Shown in pieces: positions 1-11,602 of a DNA stretch of 64,000 nucleotides (positions within the stretch are counted from its first letter, which is position 1; every line of letters begins with the position of its first letter). The notes beneath the pieces are model-generated. The model was given only the letters and a program-made list of their open reading frames with translations. It did no database searches and was not told the origin of the DNA. This stretch comes from Cyanophora paradoxa. Its lineage: Eukaryota > Glaucocystophyceae > Cyanophorales > Cyanophoraceae. The stretch is taken from positions 1-64,000 of the forward strand of contig QPMI01000461.1 in the NCBI GenBank assembly GCA_004431415.1. The letters are read 5' to 3'. Both the position numbers and the translations under genes were made by a program.

Positions 1-74
1 CTATTATATAGCCCGGGCCAGGACATTCGTTGCTAGGAGGGCTGGGACCTACCCAAACTGCCTTCCGAGTTCTA

Positions 75-345
75 ACTAGCCCCCCGGGGGATGGTGGAAT
101 GGGAAGGGGGGGTCTTGGCGGGGGGAGTCGGCACCAGGCAGGGTCGGGGGGGGGCCTTGGCGGGCGCTGGGGGGGTCGGGGGGGTGGAATGGGAAGGGGG
201 GATCTTGGCGGGGGGAGTCGGCACCAGGCAGGGTCGGGGGGGGCCTTGGCGGGCGCTGGGGGGGCGGGGGCCGCATGCCTGGGGGGGGATGGGGGGGGTA
301 CGCGGACCGGCTTCGGGGGGGGGGGGGGGGGGGGGGGGGGTTACG
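75..345. repeat. G-rich tandem repeat and poly-G tract
   Basis: A unit of about 95 bp, marked by GGTGGAATGGGAAGGGGGG and a GGCACCAGGCAGGG segment, occurs twice in tandem (about 91-180 and 185-270). It is followed by a long pure G run near 315-340. Open frames here are only Gly/Arg low complexity, so I see no gene. Confidence 0.8.
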
Positions 346-645
346 CGGGGCGCACAGGGCGGCCGGGGGGGTCTTGGGGCTGAGCCAGCGGGGGAACTTG
401 GGGCGGAGCTGACGGGGACCTTGGGCGGCGTGCCTGGCTTGCCTAGTGTGGGAGCAAGAGCTGATCATGAGGCCCGGGTCTGGGGCTCGTCATGAGTCAT
501 GATATGATCATAAGCCCCGGGCCTGGCTGCCCTGCCTGCTCCGATCGCAAGTCGTGGTCCGATGCCATGATGATCATTATCGATATCATTCATGAGCCCC
601 GGGCCCGGCTTCAATTTCCCCGGAGTCATGATTGCTCATTGTACA
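346..645. other. Spacer with CCCGGG/TCATGA palindromes
   Basis: No gene is seen. The stretch repeats short palindromic words (TCATGA, TGATCA, GGGCCCGGG-like) several times between 455 and 610, suggesting a local palindromic or low-complexity repeat. It lies just beyond the 3' end of the minus-strand F-box-type gene. Confidence 0.5.
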
Positions 646-2555
646 CTAGCTATACGTAAGAATACTAGTCGATATCGTGGCGCGCGGCAAAAAATCCTGC
701 AGCAGCTGCTTGACGACGCTCTCGTAGCCCGGCTCTCGTGGCTCTCGCGAAATCGCAATGTGAAATTTCGCGGACGGTACTTTGTCGAGGCACACGTCCA
801 GTCCCTGTAGAGGGAAGTATAAATAAATGAACTTCTTTGCTTTGCTAAATAAATAAACTTCTTTGCTTCATAATGCATACGCCGGCGCCGCACCTGCAGC
901 GGCCCGATCTCTGCGACGGAGCGAATATTGCAGGACACATCCAGGGACTTCAGCTCTGTGCAGAGAGATATAGACTCTGCCTCCGACGCGCTGAGAGGCC
1001 GCCTGAGATAGAGGAACAATCCGCGCAGAGACGACTTGCACGTGCGGAGGAAGCGTGAAATAGCCTCATCATCCGCGGGGTGCATGTCTGTGCAGATCCG
1101 AGAGATCATCATCAGTGCGGGAATGACTGCACAGATCTAGAGCCGGTGCACCGTCTGCACCGCCTTCGGGGATTGCCAGATTTAATGTCAGTGAAGACAG
1201 CTTCGAGAACCTCGCAATGGCGGACTCGAGCGCTCCAAGCGCTCGACCATTGCACGCTTCACAACGTGAAGTCTCACACTCACATCTCGCAAGCTTGTCG
1301 ACTGGAATGCCGCCAGGTCGGCAGACTCCAGTTTGTCACTGCTCAGCTGCGTCACGCAGTTAGGGAGTTAGTGACGAGAGCATAACTTAGCTCATATGGA
1401 CGCGCACGTCGATACATATTTCCTCGAGGAAAGGAAATTTCGCGATGGAGTGTAGACCAGTGTTGTTGAGCGGAAAGAAAAATTTACTGCGTCGAGGAAT
1501 CGGCCGACCTGGGCTTTTTGGCAAACCGCACGCAGTTGCCAGAGCACTCACACGGGATCAGGATCGAGGACAATTGATCGCAGCGACTTTCCAGCAGGGC
1601 CAGCAGCTAGAGTCGAGAAGGCGTCGCCGATCTCTGAAGGGTCCGTGGGGAATCTTTCAGGGGTGAACCAGTTGATGACAACGTCACGCAGAGCTGATAA
1701 GGTCGCGAGGACTGCAAGCACGCTGCAGTCGTTTGCCGAGAAGTGGATAGACTGAAGGTTGGGGAGGCTGCTGGCGATCGCTGCTGCTGCTGTGCTGTCC
1801 AGGGGAAACGCGTTCGGCATCAGCTTGAGGGACCGAATACTGCTCAACGACTCCAAGGACGCTTGCAAGTCCTCAGCGGTTGCCTTTTGCCTCTGGTCAA
1901 TACGTAGGTTGACAAGGTCGCCCTTAGGGAGTATCCGAAAGAACTCGTACTCCAGCGTCTCTAGGCGAATGGCAAGCTTCTCCAGAGCGCTGCGCGCCGC
2001 ACGCTGCGGCCGGAGAGCTGCGAGGGTTGCCAGGATGAAAGCATGCACGACGCTGTCGAGGCTGTTGATGTGTTCTGCCAAGAAGCACACGTCTGCCTCT
2101 GCCACCTTGCCGTCCTTGTTGCAGGCCGCCAGCACGGCAGAGGCCAATGCGACAAAGCCGAAATTGCTCTCGCTCTGCGCATGCATTCCAACGGTGACCC
2201 GCGTATGCGCGCCGCAAGCGAGCTTGATCTTCTCGCTCCGGAGCAGCGACACGAGATGCTGAAACACGAAATCCTCATTCGACCGCAGCTCGATACAGTC
2301 CCACGCTGTGCCCTCGATCACGCTCCTCCAACGCCTGCGTGGCAGCGCGGGTTGGATCCGGAGGGTCCAAGTCGACTCGGCGAGCGAGCCTGGGACGCAC
2401 CTACACACTTCTCGAAGCGGCCAGGCTTGCACCAGCGAGACTGACTTGAAAACACTGCCAAGGACGCCGTCGGGCAGGTCGGAGATGGAACGAAGCACCG
2501 CGCCAGATTCCACTGGCGCTTCTGCACGTGCTCGCTTCGCTGAGCGTTCCGCCAT
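646..2555 (-). CDS. F-box/LRR-like protein, multi-exon host gene
   Basis: The first exon starts at 2555 and encodes a basic N-terminus (MAERSAKRARAEA) followed by an F-box-like segment around residues 23-60 (ISDLPDGVLGSVFKSV...REVCRCVPGS) and leucine-rich repeats. It ends near 1555 at a GTGAGTG donor. Further LRR-like exons lie at about 900-1380. The last exon is clear: acceptor CTACAG, coding 804 down to the TAG at 646-648, after an 89-nt intron (805-893). F-box proteins are substrate adaptors of SCF ubiquitin ligases; that role is inferred only from the F-box-like segment and repeats. Middle exon borders are unresolved. A plus-strand F-box-type gene starts 124 bp away, so the two share a divergent promoter region. 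Confidence 0.6.
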
Positions 2556-2678
2556 CGCTCGCGTGCTGCGAGCTGGGCGTGGCTGAGAGCCGTGTACCCT
2601 CCTTCCGTTGCAACTAGCCGCTCAGCGGTAGCTCGTGCGGTAGCGCGGTAGCGCGGTAGCGCAGCATTGCAACCGGCG

Positions 2679-4922
2679 ATGGATTGCGCGGCGAACGCCG
2701 CGCGAGACGCGCACGACTCGAAACGCGCGCGTGTGAACGAGGAGGAGAGCGATCCTGAACATGCGACTAATAGGGCTGCAGCGTTACAAGGTGCGTACTC
2801 TCACATCTTTGTGTTGCTTGGTTGCGAGCTTGGTTGCGCAGCTGCAGACACCCCAGGAGCAGACTTGCAGCTGGCGTCCGCTGCAGAAGCGGAGGTCCTT
2901 CAGCTTCATGATCAGCGGCTGCTGCAGTGGGCAGAGCAGCCGGTTGCACAAGACACGGCAGCCGCTTCAAACTTGCTCCAAGCTGCGGGCGCGGAGCCAG
3001 CGACAGAGAGGTGCCAGCGCTTGCGAACCACCCCCTTTCGGGCAAGCTGGCGCTGATGCTGAGCGATGCATCAGCGCAAACCGTGATCATGAGCAGGAGC
3101 ATGCGCATGCAGAGCAGCAACCCGCCCCCTTCGACCAGATGCCGGATAGCCTCCTCGTTCGCATCTTAGAGCTCGTCTACGATGATCTCTCCGAAGCGTG
3201 CAAACACCAGTTCTTCAGCATCAACAAACGCTTCACGCAGCTTCTCAAAGATAAGAACTGGCCTGTGCTCCGGCTGAACGGTTCCGATCTTGTGGAAATG
3301 GGGCCCGCAGCCAACGAGCTCCTCAGCGCAGTCAGAGCTCTGTTCAGAGAAAAGAAACTCGCGGGCTGCGAGAACGTCATCGTCAGCTCATTTTGGCATG
3401 ACCGGTTCGAGCAGTTCCCCGACATGCTCTACTCGCACCGAACAGAGAGGAAATTTGCATTCAAGCTATGCTTCAGTATTCTGAGGTCAATATTTGGTGC
3501 GCGAAATTTGCACAGACATCGCGACAATTGCATCAATTCCACTTCAAAAAACCGGTGTTCTAACTGGCCTCGAGCTCAGATGTGATCGAGGACGTGGCAA
3601 AGGCGAAGCTTCTGCGGAATTCTGTGCATGTCATTTTCGAGGGCTGGGACTACTGGGAGAAATGTGAACACGTGTTGTATGACGAAGTCAGCGAACAATT
3701 TGTCAGCACTCTAGATGTCGCACGCGCATTCACGAAGGCGCTGCGGAACTATCCAGAAGGCCGGTTATCAGTGACCGCATACGAACGCTTTGCCGCCATC
3801 TTTCTCCGTGCAGCCGCTGAGGTCAATTTGAAAGGGCTCCGCGAGTTGTCCATGGTACGATGCGAGCATGCGGGCCAGAGGACCATTGAGTTAACACCGC
3901 CTTTCCTGTCAGCTGATCAGGCGGTACGTATGCATCAGATGCACGTAATATCCCATCAGCGCAGATAGTGTTTACTGACATCGATATCTACTGCAGGACG
4001 CGATAGTCAAACTCTCCCCGCAACGCTTATCATGCACAGTTCGGGAGGACACAGCGCTCTCGACGCTCAATCCGGAAAGTGTGCGAGCGTTGATAGTTGC
4101 GTATAAAAGCACTGGGTCGACGGTCGAGCGTATCAGCACAATGGCTAACCTCGAAAGTCTCGAGATTCAGGTGCGATTCGGCATTGTTGTTCGGTGTTCG
4201 AGTTGCTTACTTCGGCAACGTCAGATCGGCTGCGAGACCCACTTCAAAATTTTGCGACCGCTCCCGATGCTTAAAAATGTTAGAATTCATATCGAAGTGC
4301 GTATCTGTGCATTCGTGCCGGGCCATCGTTCCACCCACAATTCAGCAGACGCGGAGTTATCCAGCAGAAGACGTGCACAGAGCAATCGGTGTATCTTTCG
4401 AAGAAATCCGAGCGAACTTGGAGCAACTCCCGGCGCTCGAACAATGTGATCTGCTTGTACGAGATCTAGGCACTCGCTACCATCAGAATGTAGAAAGCCG
4501 AACACTTCACCAAGACAGTTTTATGGCCCTCCTTCGGTCAATGCGAACGAAAGTTCGCCTGCTCAGCATCGAAGGCTTCTTTCCACATCCGGCAGAAATC
4601 TTGCGGGTTCGCTGTTTCACTCATTCAAATGCGATTCCGTGTTTCTGATCAATGAAAGAAGGCGCTGTTGGAGTCGGGTCCAAGACTGGCTCATGTTGAA
4701 CTTAACATCGCTGTGCGTACCAGAGTTGGTCTGGAGGAGCTTACGCAAGCCGTCAACATGCTCTGCGAACATCAAAATACGCTTTCTCGGCTTTATTGCT
4801 TTTGGAGAGTCGAAATACGAGGCGGCACGTCATTCCTGGCCCAGGGGCAATTCATAGATACCAACAAGGGTCTACGCGATTTTTTATCCTCTAATTCAAC
4901 TGCTTTTCTCCACGATCAATAA
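2679..4922 (+). CDS. F-box-like protein, multi-exon host gene
   Basis: ATG at 2679 opens a short exon rich in Arg/Lys (DSKRARV), ending at 2790 with donor GTGCGT; a 51-nt intron ends at 2841. Downstream an F-box-like stretch reads FDQMPDSLLVRILELVYDDL, then NKRFTQLLKDKNWP. Later exons (3582-3944, about 4000-4170, 4230-4300, 4371-4605, 4668-4922) are bounded by GT...AG pairs, some with CTAAC or CTGAC branch-like sites. The frame ends at a stop before 4923, where AATAAA follows directly. It resembles the other F-box-type genes of the window in layout (basic N-terminus, F-box, then divergent leucine-rich region). Junctions between 2900 and 3130 are unresolved. Confidence 0.6.
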
Positions 4923-5250
4923 AATGCAGCGAGGGAATTGGTGCAGTGTGCAGTATGTAAGATTATCGAGCTCGCTTGGCTAGCGCTACAATATGCCAAG
5001 TTACATACTCAGCTAGCTTTTGCTTGCTCGCAACAAATAATACAAAGACAAAGTCGCATGTTCGCACATGGGATCTCTTCTTACTTCATTCCTGACTTCC
5101 GCCCTCGGTCTTAAGCGACGATAGTGCCTGACGTTGCAGACTTAAGATTGACACATTCACGGTTTCGATTTCCCTCTCAAGATGGTTGAATTCGTCGAAT
5201 TCCCTTTTGATCTGTCGTGCACGCACGTGAACTGACAGACGTCGGCATGA
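4923..5250. other. Intergenic spacer between convergent genes
   Basis: The stretch follows an AATAAA signal of the plus-strand F-box-type gene and precedes the stop of a minus-strand gene. It is locally A+T-richer. I see no coding region or structured element. Confidence 0.5.
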
Positions 5251-5880
5251 CTATATAATCACCAAATCTGTCTTTACCATTCGCTTTTGACAGCATTCGA
5301 TCTCACAAATAACAGCATTCTTGAGGCTTTGAAATAGCTTTTCCAGTTGCTGAGAGTTTAACATGAGCACACACTCTTCGGAGGCGACCGGTTGGTTTAT
5401 ATCAGCGATCTCCTTTTCGATTACAGAACTGACCTGGAATTCGAGCATTTCAGAGAGTTGACCATCAGTGAGTGCGGGCCACGGCTCACATTAGCTGATA
5501 GCGCCATCACATCACTTCGAAGCTGCCGCATAATGTTCCGCTGGTTGTCGTGCTGTACATGCACTCGTTCGCACAGACGTCCGACGGTCAAGGAAAACTC
5601 ATCACTACTATTTGATTCGCACCATCAACTTGTGAAATGTGAAGGGAAGCCCGTACGTGAAATCAAGCGCGTGTTCAAACTGTTTCTAAAAGTGCGAGCG
5701 TTCAAACCGTGTTATGAAGAATACTTTTCGCCGAGTCGTAGATCTAGAGTGGAGTAGTGTTCGCACCAGGTGCTCACTGTTTAGCAAGCTTAAGGGCCTT
5801 TTTTCGCTGGAGTTCCCTGTGCCCGAAGTTTGCCTTTTGCTCGCACGCTCGCCATTGATCTCCTCCCGCGCCCGCTTCAC
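5251..5880 (-). CDS. Hypothetical coiled-coil protein, host, multi-exon
   Basis: ATG at 5880 gives a basic N-terminus (MKRAREEINGERASKRQ), like those starting the neighbouring F-box-type genes. The terminal exon ends at 5251 and encodes a Leu/Glu/Lys-rich helical segment (SQQLEKLFQSLKNAVI). Between them, around 5470-5570, the minus strand encodes another probable coil (RQLRSDVMALSANVS). No family is recognised. The exon joins are inferred from frame and GT/AG signals and are not certain. The C-terminal coil is reminiscent of the one ending the F-box-type gene at 8.6 kb. Confidence 0.35.
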
Positions 5881-6542
5881 CGTCGTGCACTGCGCATGCG
5901 CATGCGTGGCCGGTTAGCTTAAGCCAGCAGCTTATCCGCTGGCCGCTGAGTGCGACGCACCTTATCTTCAGAGCTTTGATTCGACTGCGATACCAGGCCG
6001 GCCATGGGGTCTTCAAGCTGCGACATACTTAAAGCTTGTAATACGCGTTTCCGAGTAAAACGACGGCTTCCCGCGCAAATCCCGTAGCTCGTACCCCTTC
6101 CCCATTTAGAACCCCCTAACCGTATCCTTACCGTACCCCTCTGAGAAATTTCAAACTTGCGATGCAGCGTAGACGAAGGAAACGCTCGTGCGTCGTATTA
6201 ATATTGGCGTGGGTGCGTTTATCGTGCCTTGATTGTTGTCCTCTGCGCGCGCAGGGACGAGAGTCTGGATCTGGCCGCTGACTCTGGGAAGACACCAAAA
6301 CGTGCTGGGCCGACAAATGCGCAGCTGCAGTGCGCATGCACGTTGACGCGCATTCGCGGACCAAATCGGCTCACATAATGCAGGGAATCGGCTTGCAGTA
6401 TGGAGCCTGCGGGCGGGGATTCGAACCTACACATGGATCTACTAAAGACGTCGCCACCGGTACCAGAAGTAGATGAGCGGTACGCATATTCATTCGGAGG
6501 CAAAGCAAGCGAAAGAACCCCTCTCTAACATTCGCCGCACAG
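5881..6542. other. Spacer upstream of F-box-type gene
   Basis: No convincing gene. It probably holds the promoter and perhaps a 5' exon of the following plus-strand gene, whose recognisable exon starts after the acceptor CGCACAG at 6542. A GGGATTCGAAC word near 6417 resembles a tRNA T-arm on the minus strand, but no cloverleaf can be drawn around it. Confidence 0.4.
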
Positions 6543-8642
6543 GCTCGAATCGACAAGAAAGGCAACCATAACGATAAATGATCTTCCAGACGATGCCATC
6601 GCCATAATTGCCAGCATGGTTCCTAATGAACGCCTCGAGTCCGTGCGAGCTCTGTGGAGTAGCAGCCGGCGCTTCTACAGGATTCTCGTGGAACAGGGCA
6701 ATGGCTTGAAGCGCGTCCGCACCGCGACCATCTTTCTTGACACAATTCCGGCTCTCCTGCTTGAAAGGGTGTGGATTCGCGCGAAGTGGATCCTAGAGCA
6801 TGGCGGTAGCATCAAATTCGCTTCCTCCAGCTTTGCCTCGGAATTATGGAAGCAGCCAAAGACGTTTAAGAAACTTGCAATCCTCCTGGACAGCATACAG
6901 CGTTTCTTTGAGAAGCCCAAGCGGTGCCTAGGAATCTGCACAGGGTGTGGTTCCGACGACCTTGAGGCCATTCATTTTGACTGGGTCCACCTTATCTTGA
7001 AGACGGCGCCTCGCCGTCTTATTCTGGACGACAAGGCAAGCGCAAGCCTTCGCGCACACCGTGAAACGGAGGAAATAGCCAGCATCGAGCCGTATCGAAC
7101 TCTGTTACCAACGCAGGTATTCGGGGGCCCGTTCAGTAAGTCCAAATTCGCTACGTATTCGTTTACGTAATCCATTCAGAACCAGAAGCTGACAAACAGT
7201 TTTTTCATAATTTGCAGCTTTCGTGACTGCGGGCCTGATGACACGTCATTTGGGACGGTCGAAGAGCTATGTGTCGACCAAGAAACCATCATGTTTCAAG
7301 AAGCTGCGGGTTCCTTCTCCTACTGGGCTTTCAGTGCCAAGAAAGTCATCATCAAAGGATGTCTAACAAGCGAAGGCCTAGAGCTGAAAACCCCAGGACT
7401 CTTTCGTCCAGCGCCCGCGTCCATGATTTTCAATGTGCACGACCTGCCACTATTTATATTCGAGCAGCCTGATTTGGATTGCAGATATCTGACGAGCCTC
7501 GGGACATCCAAAATGACTCGTCAATGGCCCCACCGCGGCCGGCATCTCTGGTATTGCATCATACGGCGGGGGAATGCACGGAGGAGCTCCATGTCGAATT
7601 CACAGCAACTCGCATCCGCCCAGCTTCGCATCCAGTCGTCCAGTTCTTCTGCTCTCCCGACTCGTGCTGTCTCAAACATATTTCGTTCATCAATTGCATC
7701 ATTAAGAGCGACAGCACGAATATAAATAAGATGGAACGGTATCTAAGCAATTTCACGCAAACGTTGCGCTTCACGCTGGAGGACGGGCGTGATTACGAGC
7801 AAATCTTATCAGCAGCGCGGAAGTGTCAATCTCTTATCACGCTGGACCTGGTGGCATGCACAGTTCCACATGCAACCGTGGCACAGCTCCGTAAATTATC
7901 ACCGAATCGTCTCGCGGAACTCGCAAAGACATTACGATTCAGCAGCCTTCGCGAGCTGATCCTTCCGCTTGCACCCTCTGACGCTCATGGAGCACAAGTC
8001 TTACGTGTCGAGCGCAACTGGCTGGTCACCTCCATCACGAAGATCGCTTCGCAGTGCTCATCTCTGGAAACCCTCCGCCTGGTTGGAGTGACTGGCTATG
8101 AACAGCGAACAGATGCAATGCGCGCAATCCCAGAATATGTTGCTCAGTGTGTGGTCGGGGCGTTCGAGAAGGCGCCATCCTTAGAAAAGCTGCATCTTGT
8201 AGATATCTACTTGCGCAACGAAGTTGTCTTCGACCGGGCACTTGGAGAGAGAATAAGGTGTATTGTTAACCTCCTCGCACAGCTACATGAGCTTAATAAG
8301 AAGGTTCGTCTGCACCTCTCTTTCGCAGACGTTCTTTTTTGCAGTTTCCAGATTTGTGGTGCCATAAATGAGCTTCCTGCTGCGCAGATGGCACTCATGA
8401 TTTCTGGTGCTCAAACCGATGTCAACTACGACGCAACGCGTGCCCTAGGAACACTCAACCAGCAATTGCAAGCGACGTCCTTCGACGTTCTTGAAACAGC
8501 GCTTGCGTCACTTCTCGATCATGTGCGCCAGAAGAACGCTCTGATCAAAGCACAGAGCGATAATGTCGACAATGAGATCAAGACGATAAAAAATCGTATC
8601 TTAGAGATGCAGTCCCTCTCGAAATGCATTATTATCGTGTAA
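6543..8642 (+). CDS. F-box/LRR-like protein with C-terminal coiled coil
   Basis: The first recognised exon encodes an F-box-like helix set (INDLPDDAIAIIASMV...RLESVRALWSSSRRFYRIL). A putative intron begins near 7117-7140 and ends with TTTGCAG at 7217. The last long exon (from about 7479 to the stop at 8642) has leucine-rich repeats (SLETLRLVGV, SLEKLHLVDI) and ends in a coiled coil (NALIKAQSDNVDNEIKTIKN). The frame across the 7117-7217 intron and near 7480 was not closed, and the true start may lie in an upstream exon. The likely role is an SCF-type adaptor, by family analogy only. Confidence 0.5.
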
Positions 8643-8747
8643 TCGATCATGCAATTGTCAATCATTTCAGCTAGACAGTCACTCGAAGTGAACAATTCAT
8701 ACATGAGAGCACGAACATGCAAACGCAATTCCAGCCACGGCCATGGG

Positions 8748-9383
8748 CTAGTCAAGCTCTATCACTGCGTCCGGATCCGCCAGGAAAGGTACATGCTCGA
8801 CGGCCGGATCAACTGTATTCCTCGTAATGTAAAACAGATCATCCGGGGATGGCCCCTGCGCCCTTGACGCCTGTGCACGCGCACCCGTGAATTCGCGAGA
8901 TCCGCAGCAGAAATCACCGTACGTATACGACGCAAAGATCGCTTGCACCAACGACTGGAAGGTTCGGCTTGCTGGGTCGTACCAATGCACCGCCAGAGTG
9001 CCGCGGTCATCCACATGCGTACTGCAGTGCAGCTCCAAGAACGCCAGGTCCAGTAGCTCGCTCTTCCACGCATTCGAGTCCGAAGCACGGATCGTGACTC
9101 GCACAGGCCCTGCGCATGCGCTGTTGAGATCACGGCACACTAGCAGAAGCAACGATGCAACCGGGCATGCACCTGTCATTGAAGTGACGCGTAGCGGGGC
9201 AGGCCGGCAGTCGCCGAGAACGCGCACCTCGACAGTTTTAGAGCTGCCCTCGTTCTCGGGCACCTGCTTCTTTGACGGGTCGGGCTCCGGCTCTGACTTC
9301 CGCTTTCTTGAAGCTTTGGTAGGCATTTTCTTCTGAGGAATCGATCCGTTGTACTTTCGCGCCTTTTGTTTTGTCTTCGCCAT
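8748..9383 (-). CDS. Histone-H3-tail-like protein, copy A
   Basis: ATG at 9383 starts a tail that aligns with histone H3 residues 1-27 with one gap: MAKTKQKARK against the canonical MARTKQTARK, and TKASRK against TKAARK. Equivalents of K4, K9 and K27 are kept; S10 is not. No histone fold follows. Instead comes the family domain (VEVRVLGDCRPAPLRVT; HWYDPASRTFQSLVQ). By analogy with other copies the exons are 9383-9173, 9109-8949 and 8870-8748, with introns of 63 and 78 nt, giving 164 residues. In this copy both introns are multiples of three without stops, so the whole stretch is also open unspliced (211 codons). Function is unknown; a chromatin-directed role is an inference from the tail. Confidence 0.65.
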   Translation of the reverse strand: MAKTKQKARKYNGSIPQKKMPTKASRKRKSEPEPDPSKKQVPENEGSSKTVEVRVLGDCRPAPLRVTSMTGACPVASLLLLVCRDLNSACAGPVRVTIRASDSNAWKSELLDLAFLELHCSTHVDDRGTLAVHWYDPASRTFQSLVQAIFASYTYGDFCCGSREFTGARAQASRAQGPSPDDLFYITRNTVDPAVEHVPFLADPDAVIELD

Positions 9384-9875
9384 TAGAGCGAGCGCGCCTC
9401 GAAACTTCCGAGAGTCGCTAGATCCTGTCGGAAAACTGGAAACTGGGGAGTCGCGCTCCTCGAGCTCGCGCCGCGCTGCCTTGTGCAGACGCTAGATTGC
9501 TGGATCTTGGTCTCGTCCGGGACGGCCCGGACGGCCCGGGATGGGACTAGTGGGGGTACACGTGCGCTCAATGCCGCCAGCAAGTCTCGAAGCTTTCAGG
9601 CGGTGACCGGTGGTCGGAGATCGAGCTAGAGCGCGTAAAACAGCTAGCCGGAGGCTTAGCCATCGCCGGCAGCCTCGCTGACGTGGACTCGGGCGCCGCG
9701 TGGCCTGTCATGATCAACGGCGCTGAACGTTGAACGTTGATAGATATAGCCGTCGACTTCGGCATTCGTGAATGTGCACGCCCGCTTCGTGCTCTGCCTT
9801 TACAGTTCGCCGCTGGAACTCATGCGGGCTTGTTCCCCTGCAGGCCTAGGTCGTCCGTTCTCCGGATCCTCGCAG

Positions 9876-10651
9876 ATGGCCTCCGCGAAGGCAGCGAAGC
9901 GCCGGCGGGATATGCAATGTGATGATTCAGATCCGAAGCCCTCTCCTGTAGTTTTAAAGAAGCGCATACGGCGGCAAAGACAGCTGCAGTGTGGTGACCC
10001 AGAGCCCTCTTCTGAGTTGGAGGAGCTGGGCACAGTCAAGGCGCGGCCGAAGATCGTTAGCGCAGATCTAGTTCGGCATCAGCTCAGCTTCAGCTGCAGC
10101 CGGGATTTGTGGCTGTCATCGAGCGCAATCGAGAGCGCGCTCGTTTGCATCCGCGCGGCGGCGGCCAAGGAGGCAGTCACACAGAATTGGTTCATCGCAC
10201 ATCCGCTCGCCCTCCACGACGCTGAATCCTACATAGAAGCGTTACTCGAGCACTTGAATGGCACCAGCACACGCGCTCTCGTCCCCGTCAACAACCGACG
10301 ACACTGGACACTCTTGGTTATCGACGGCAAGGTCTGCAGATACTACGACAGCATTGGCGCGAAGGCTCCGCGCAAGCTCGCAAGAATTCTCTTGAAACAT
10401 GAAATTGACGTCATCCAATCGGTACAGCGAGCAGTGCAGCATGACGGCCATCAGGTTAGTGCTGTTTTCACTCCCGCCCGTGGCCAGTGGCAACGGCTGA
10501 CCACGCTCGCTAGTGCGGGATCTGGTTGCTGGACTTCGCAGAGCGCGAAATGCGAGGCAACCCTCTAGATCTAGATTTAGATGGAGACTACATAGAGCGC
10601 CGTAGGAGAGAATTTGAGGCGCTCGTGTTGCACTACAGCGCTGGCAATTAG
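9876..10651 (+). CDS. Ulp1/SENP-like (C48) cysteine protease, two exons
   Basis: Exon 1 (9876-10454) and exon 2 (10514-10651) flank a 59-nt intron (GTTAGT ... CTGAC ... CTAG), phase 0, giving 238 residues. The C48 catalytic set is visible: His143 in NRRHWTLLVID, Asp158 in YYDSI, Gln188, and Cys194 in CGIWLLDFAE, which only appears after splicing. This family removes SUMO or related ubiquitin-like proteins or processes precursors. The N-terminal 60 residues are basic (KAAKRRR, KKRIRRQR), suggesting nuclear location. It lies between H3-tail copies A and B on the opposite strand. ATG 9876 was chosen because the basic region begins there; an upstream in-frame ATG at 9768 exists. Confidence 0.75.
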
Positions 10652-10750
10652 GCGCTCCTGTTGTATCCGTGCCGCCGCGTATACGTATAATACATCCGCG
10701 TATTTTTGGCTACGAAATCCGGACTAGGGAAGGGATGCCGGCACTTGCAA

Positions 10751-11383
10751 CTATTCCTGATTGATCGCCAGGAAAGGTACATGCTCGACTTCCGGGATGA
10801 TATCCCTCCTCGCGACGTAATACAGATCTCCCGGGGATGGCCCCGGACTCGACGCCTGTGCACGCGCACCCGTGAATTCGCGAGATCCGCATCAGAAATC
10901 ACCGTAAGACGCAACAATCGCTTGCACCGGAAGCTCGAAGTACCAGCCTGCTTGGTCGTACCGAGATCGATACAGCACCAGCTCCTCGAGGTGCACATGC
11001 GTACTGCAGTGCAGCTCCTCGAACGCCAGGTCCAGTAGCTCGCTCTTCCACGCATTCGAGTCCGAAGCACGGATCGTGACTCGCACAGGCCCTGCGCATG
11101 CGCTGTTGAGTTCACGGCACACTGGCAGAGCAACGGTGAATCGGTGTACATTTGCACCTGTCATTGCAGTGACGCGTAGCGGGGCAGGCCGGCAGTCGCC
11201 GAGAATGTGTACGTCAACAAAGCTGCCTTCGTTCTCGGGCCGCGGTCGTGGCGCGTAAAGAGCATTCAGTGCTTCCGACTCCGCGACCTGCTCCGCTGTC
11301 GGCGGCCGCGGCCGCTGTGCGAGGTTCTTTCGAGGAGCTTTTCCGCCTGTAGACATACGCGCTCTCTCTTTCACTTTCGCCAT
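10751..11383 (-). CDS. Histone-H3-tail-like protein, copy B
   Basis: ATG at 11383 opens MAKVKERARM followed by STGGKAPRK, an exact match to H3 residues 10-18, then NLA. After the linker (AEQVAESEALNALYAPRPR) comes the family domain. Inferred exons are 11383-11158, 11091-10928 and 10855-10751, with introns of 66 and 72 nt (GTGCAAA...GCGCAG; GTGCAAG...GCACAG). The spliced protein has 164 residues, the same as copy A. Without splicing a TGA at 10892-10894 would end the protein early, while the conserved C-terminal segment (SPGDLYYVAR...VEHVPFLA) lies beyond it, which supports the second intron. Function unknown. Confidence 0.65.
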
Positions 11384-11602
11384 CCAGCAGCTTCGAGTTG
11401 TGGCAGCACTGCACGCCAAGCCGGCTTTTTTTGCCGGCCGCGGTAAGTTCGGCACTCCCCCCCTTCTCTTCCCCCCCCCTCCTTCCTCTATGACCGTGGC
11501 CTGAGTATGCACTGTGTGGAAGCTTCCCGATTAAATCGTATTTGAACAGCAGGTTCAGTGCAATACTGAAATTCAATTGTGATTTAAACGAAGATCACAC
11601 GT

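Noticed and set aside
30-495. Overlapping Gly/Arg/Pro-rich open frames on both strands
   Set aside because: Frames are open only because the G-rich tandem repeat has few stop codons; no start context or family.
6400-6490. tRNA-like T-arm word GGGATTCGAAC on the minus strand
   Set aside because: No acceptor stem, D-arm or anticodon arm can be paired around it; probably chance or a worn tRNA-derived repeat.
9876-10651. Host C48 protease as the missing viral capsid protease
   Set aside because: It has an intron, host-like composition and lies 18 kb outside the element; nothing links it to the virus.
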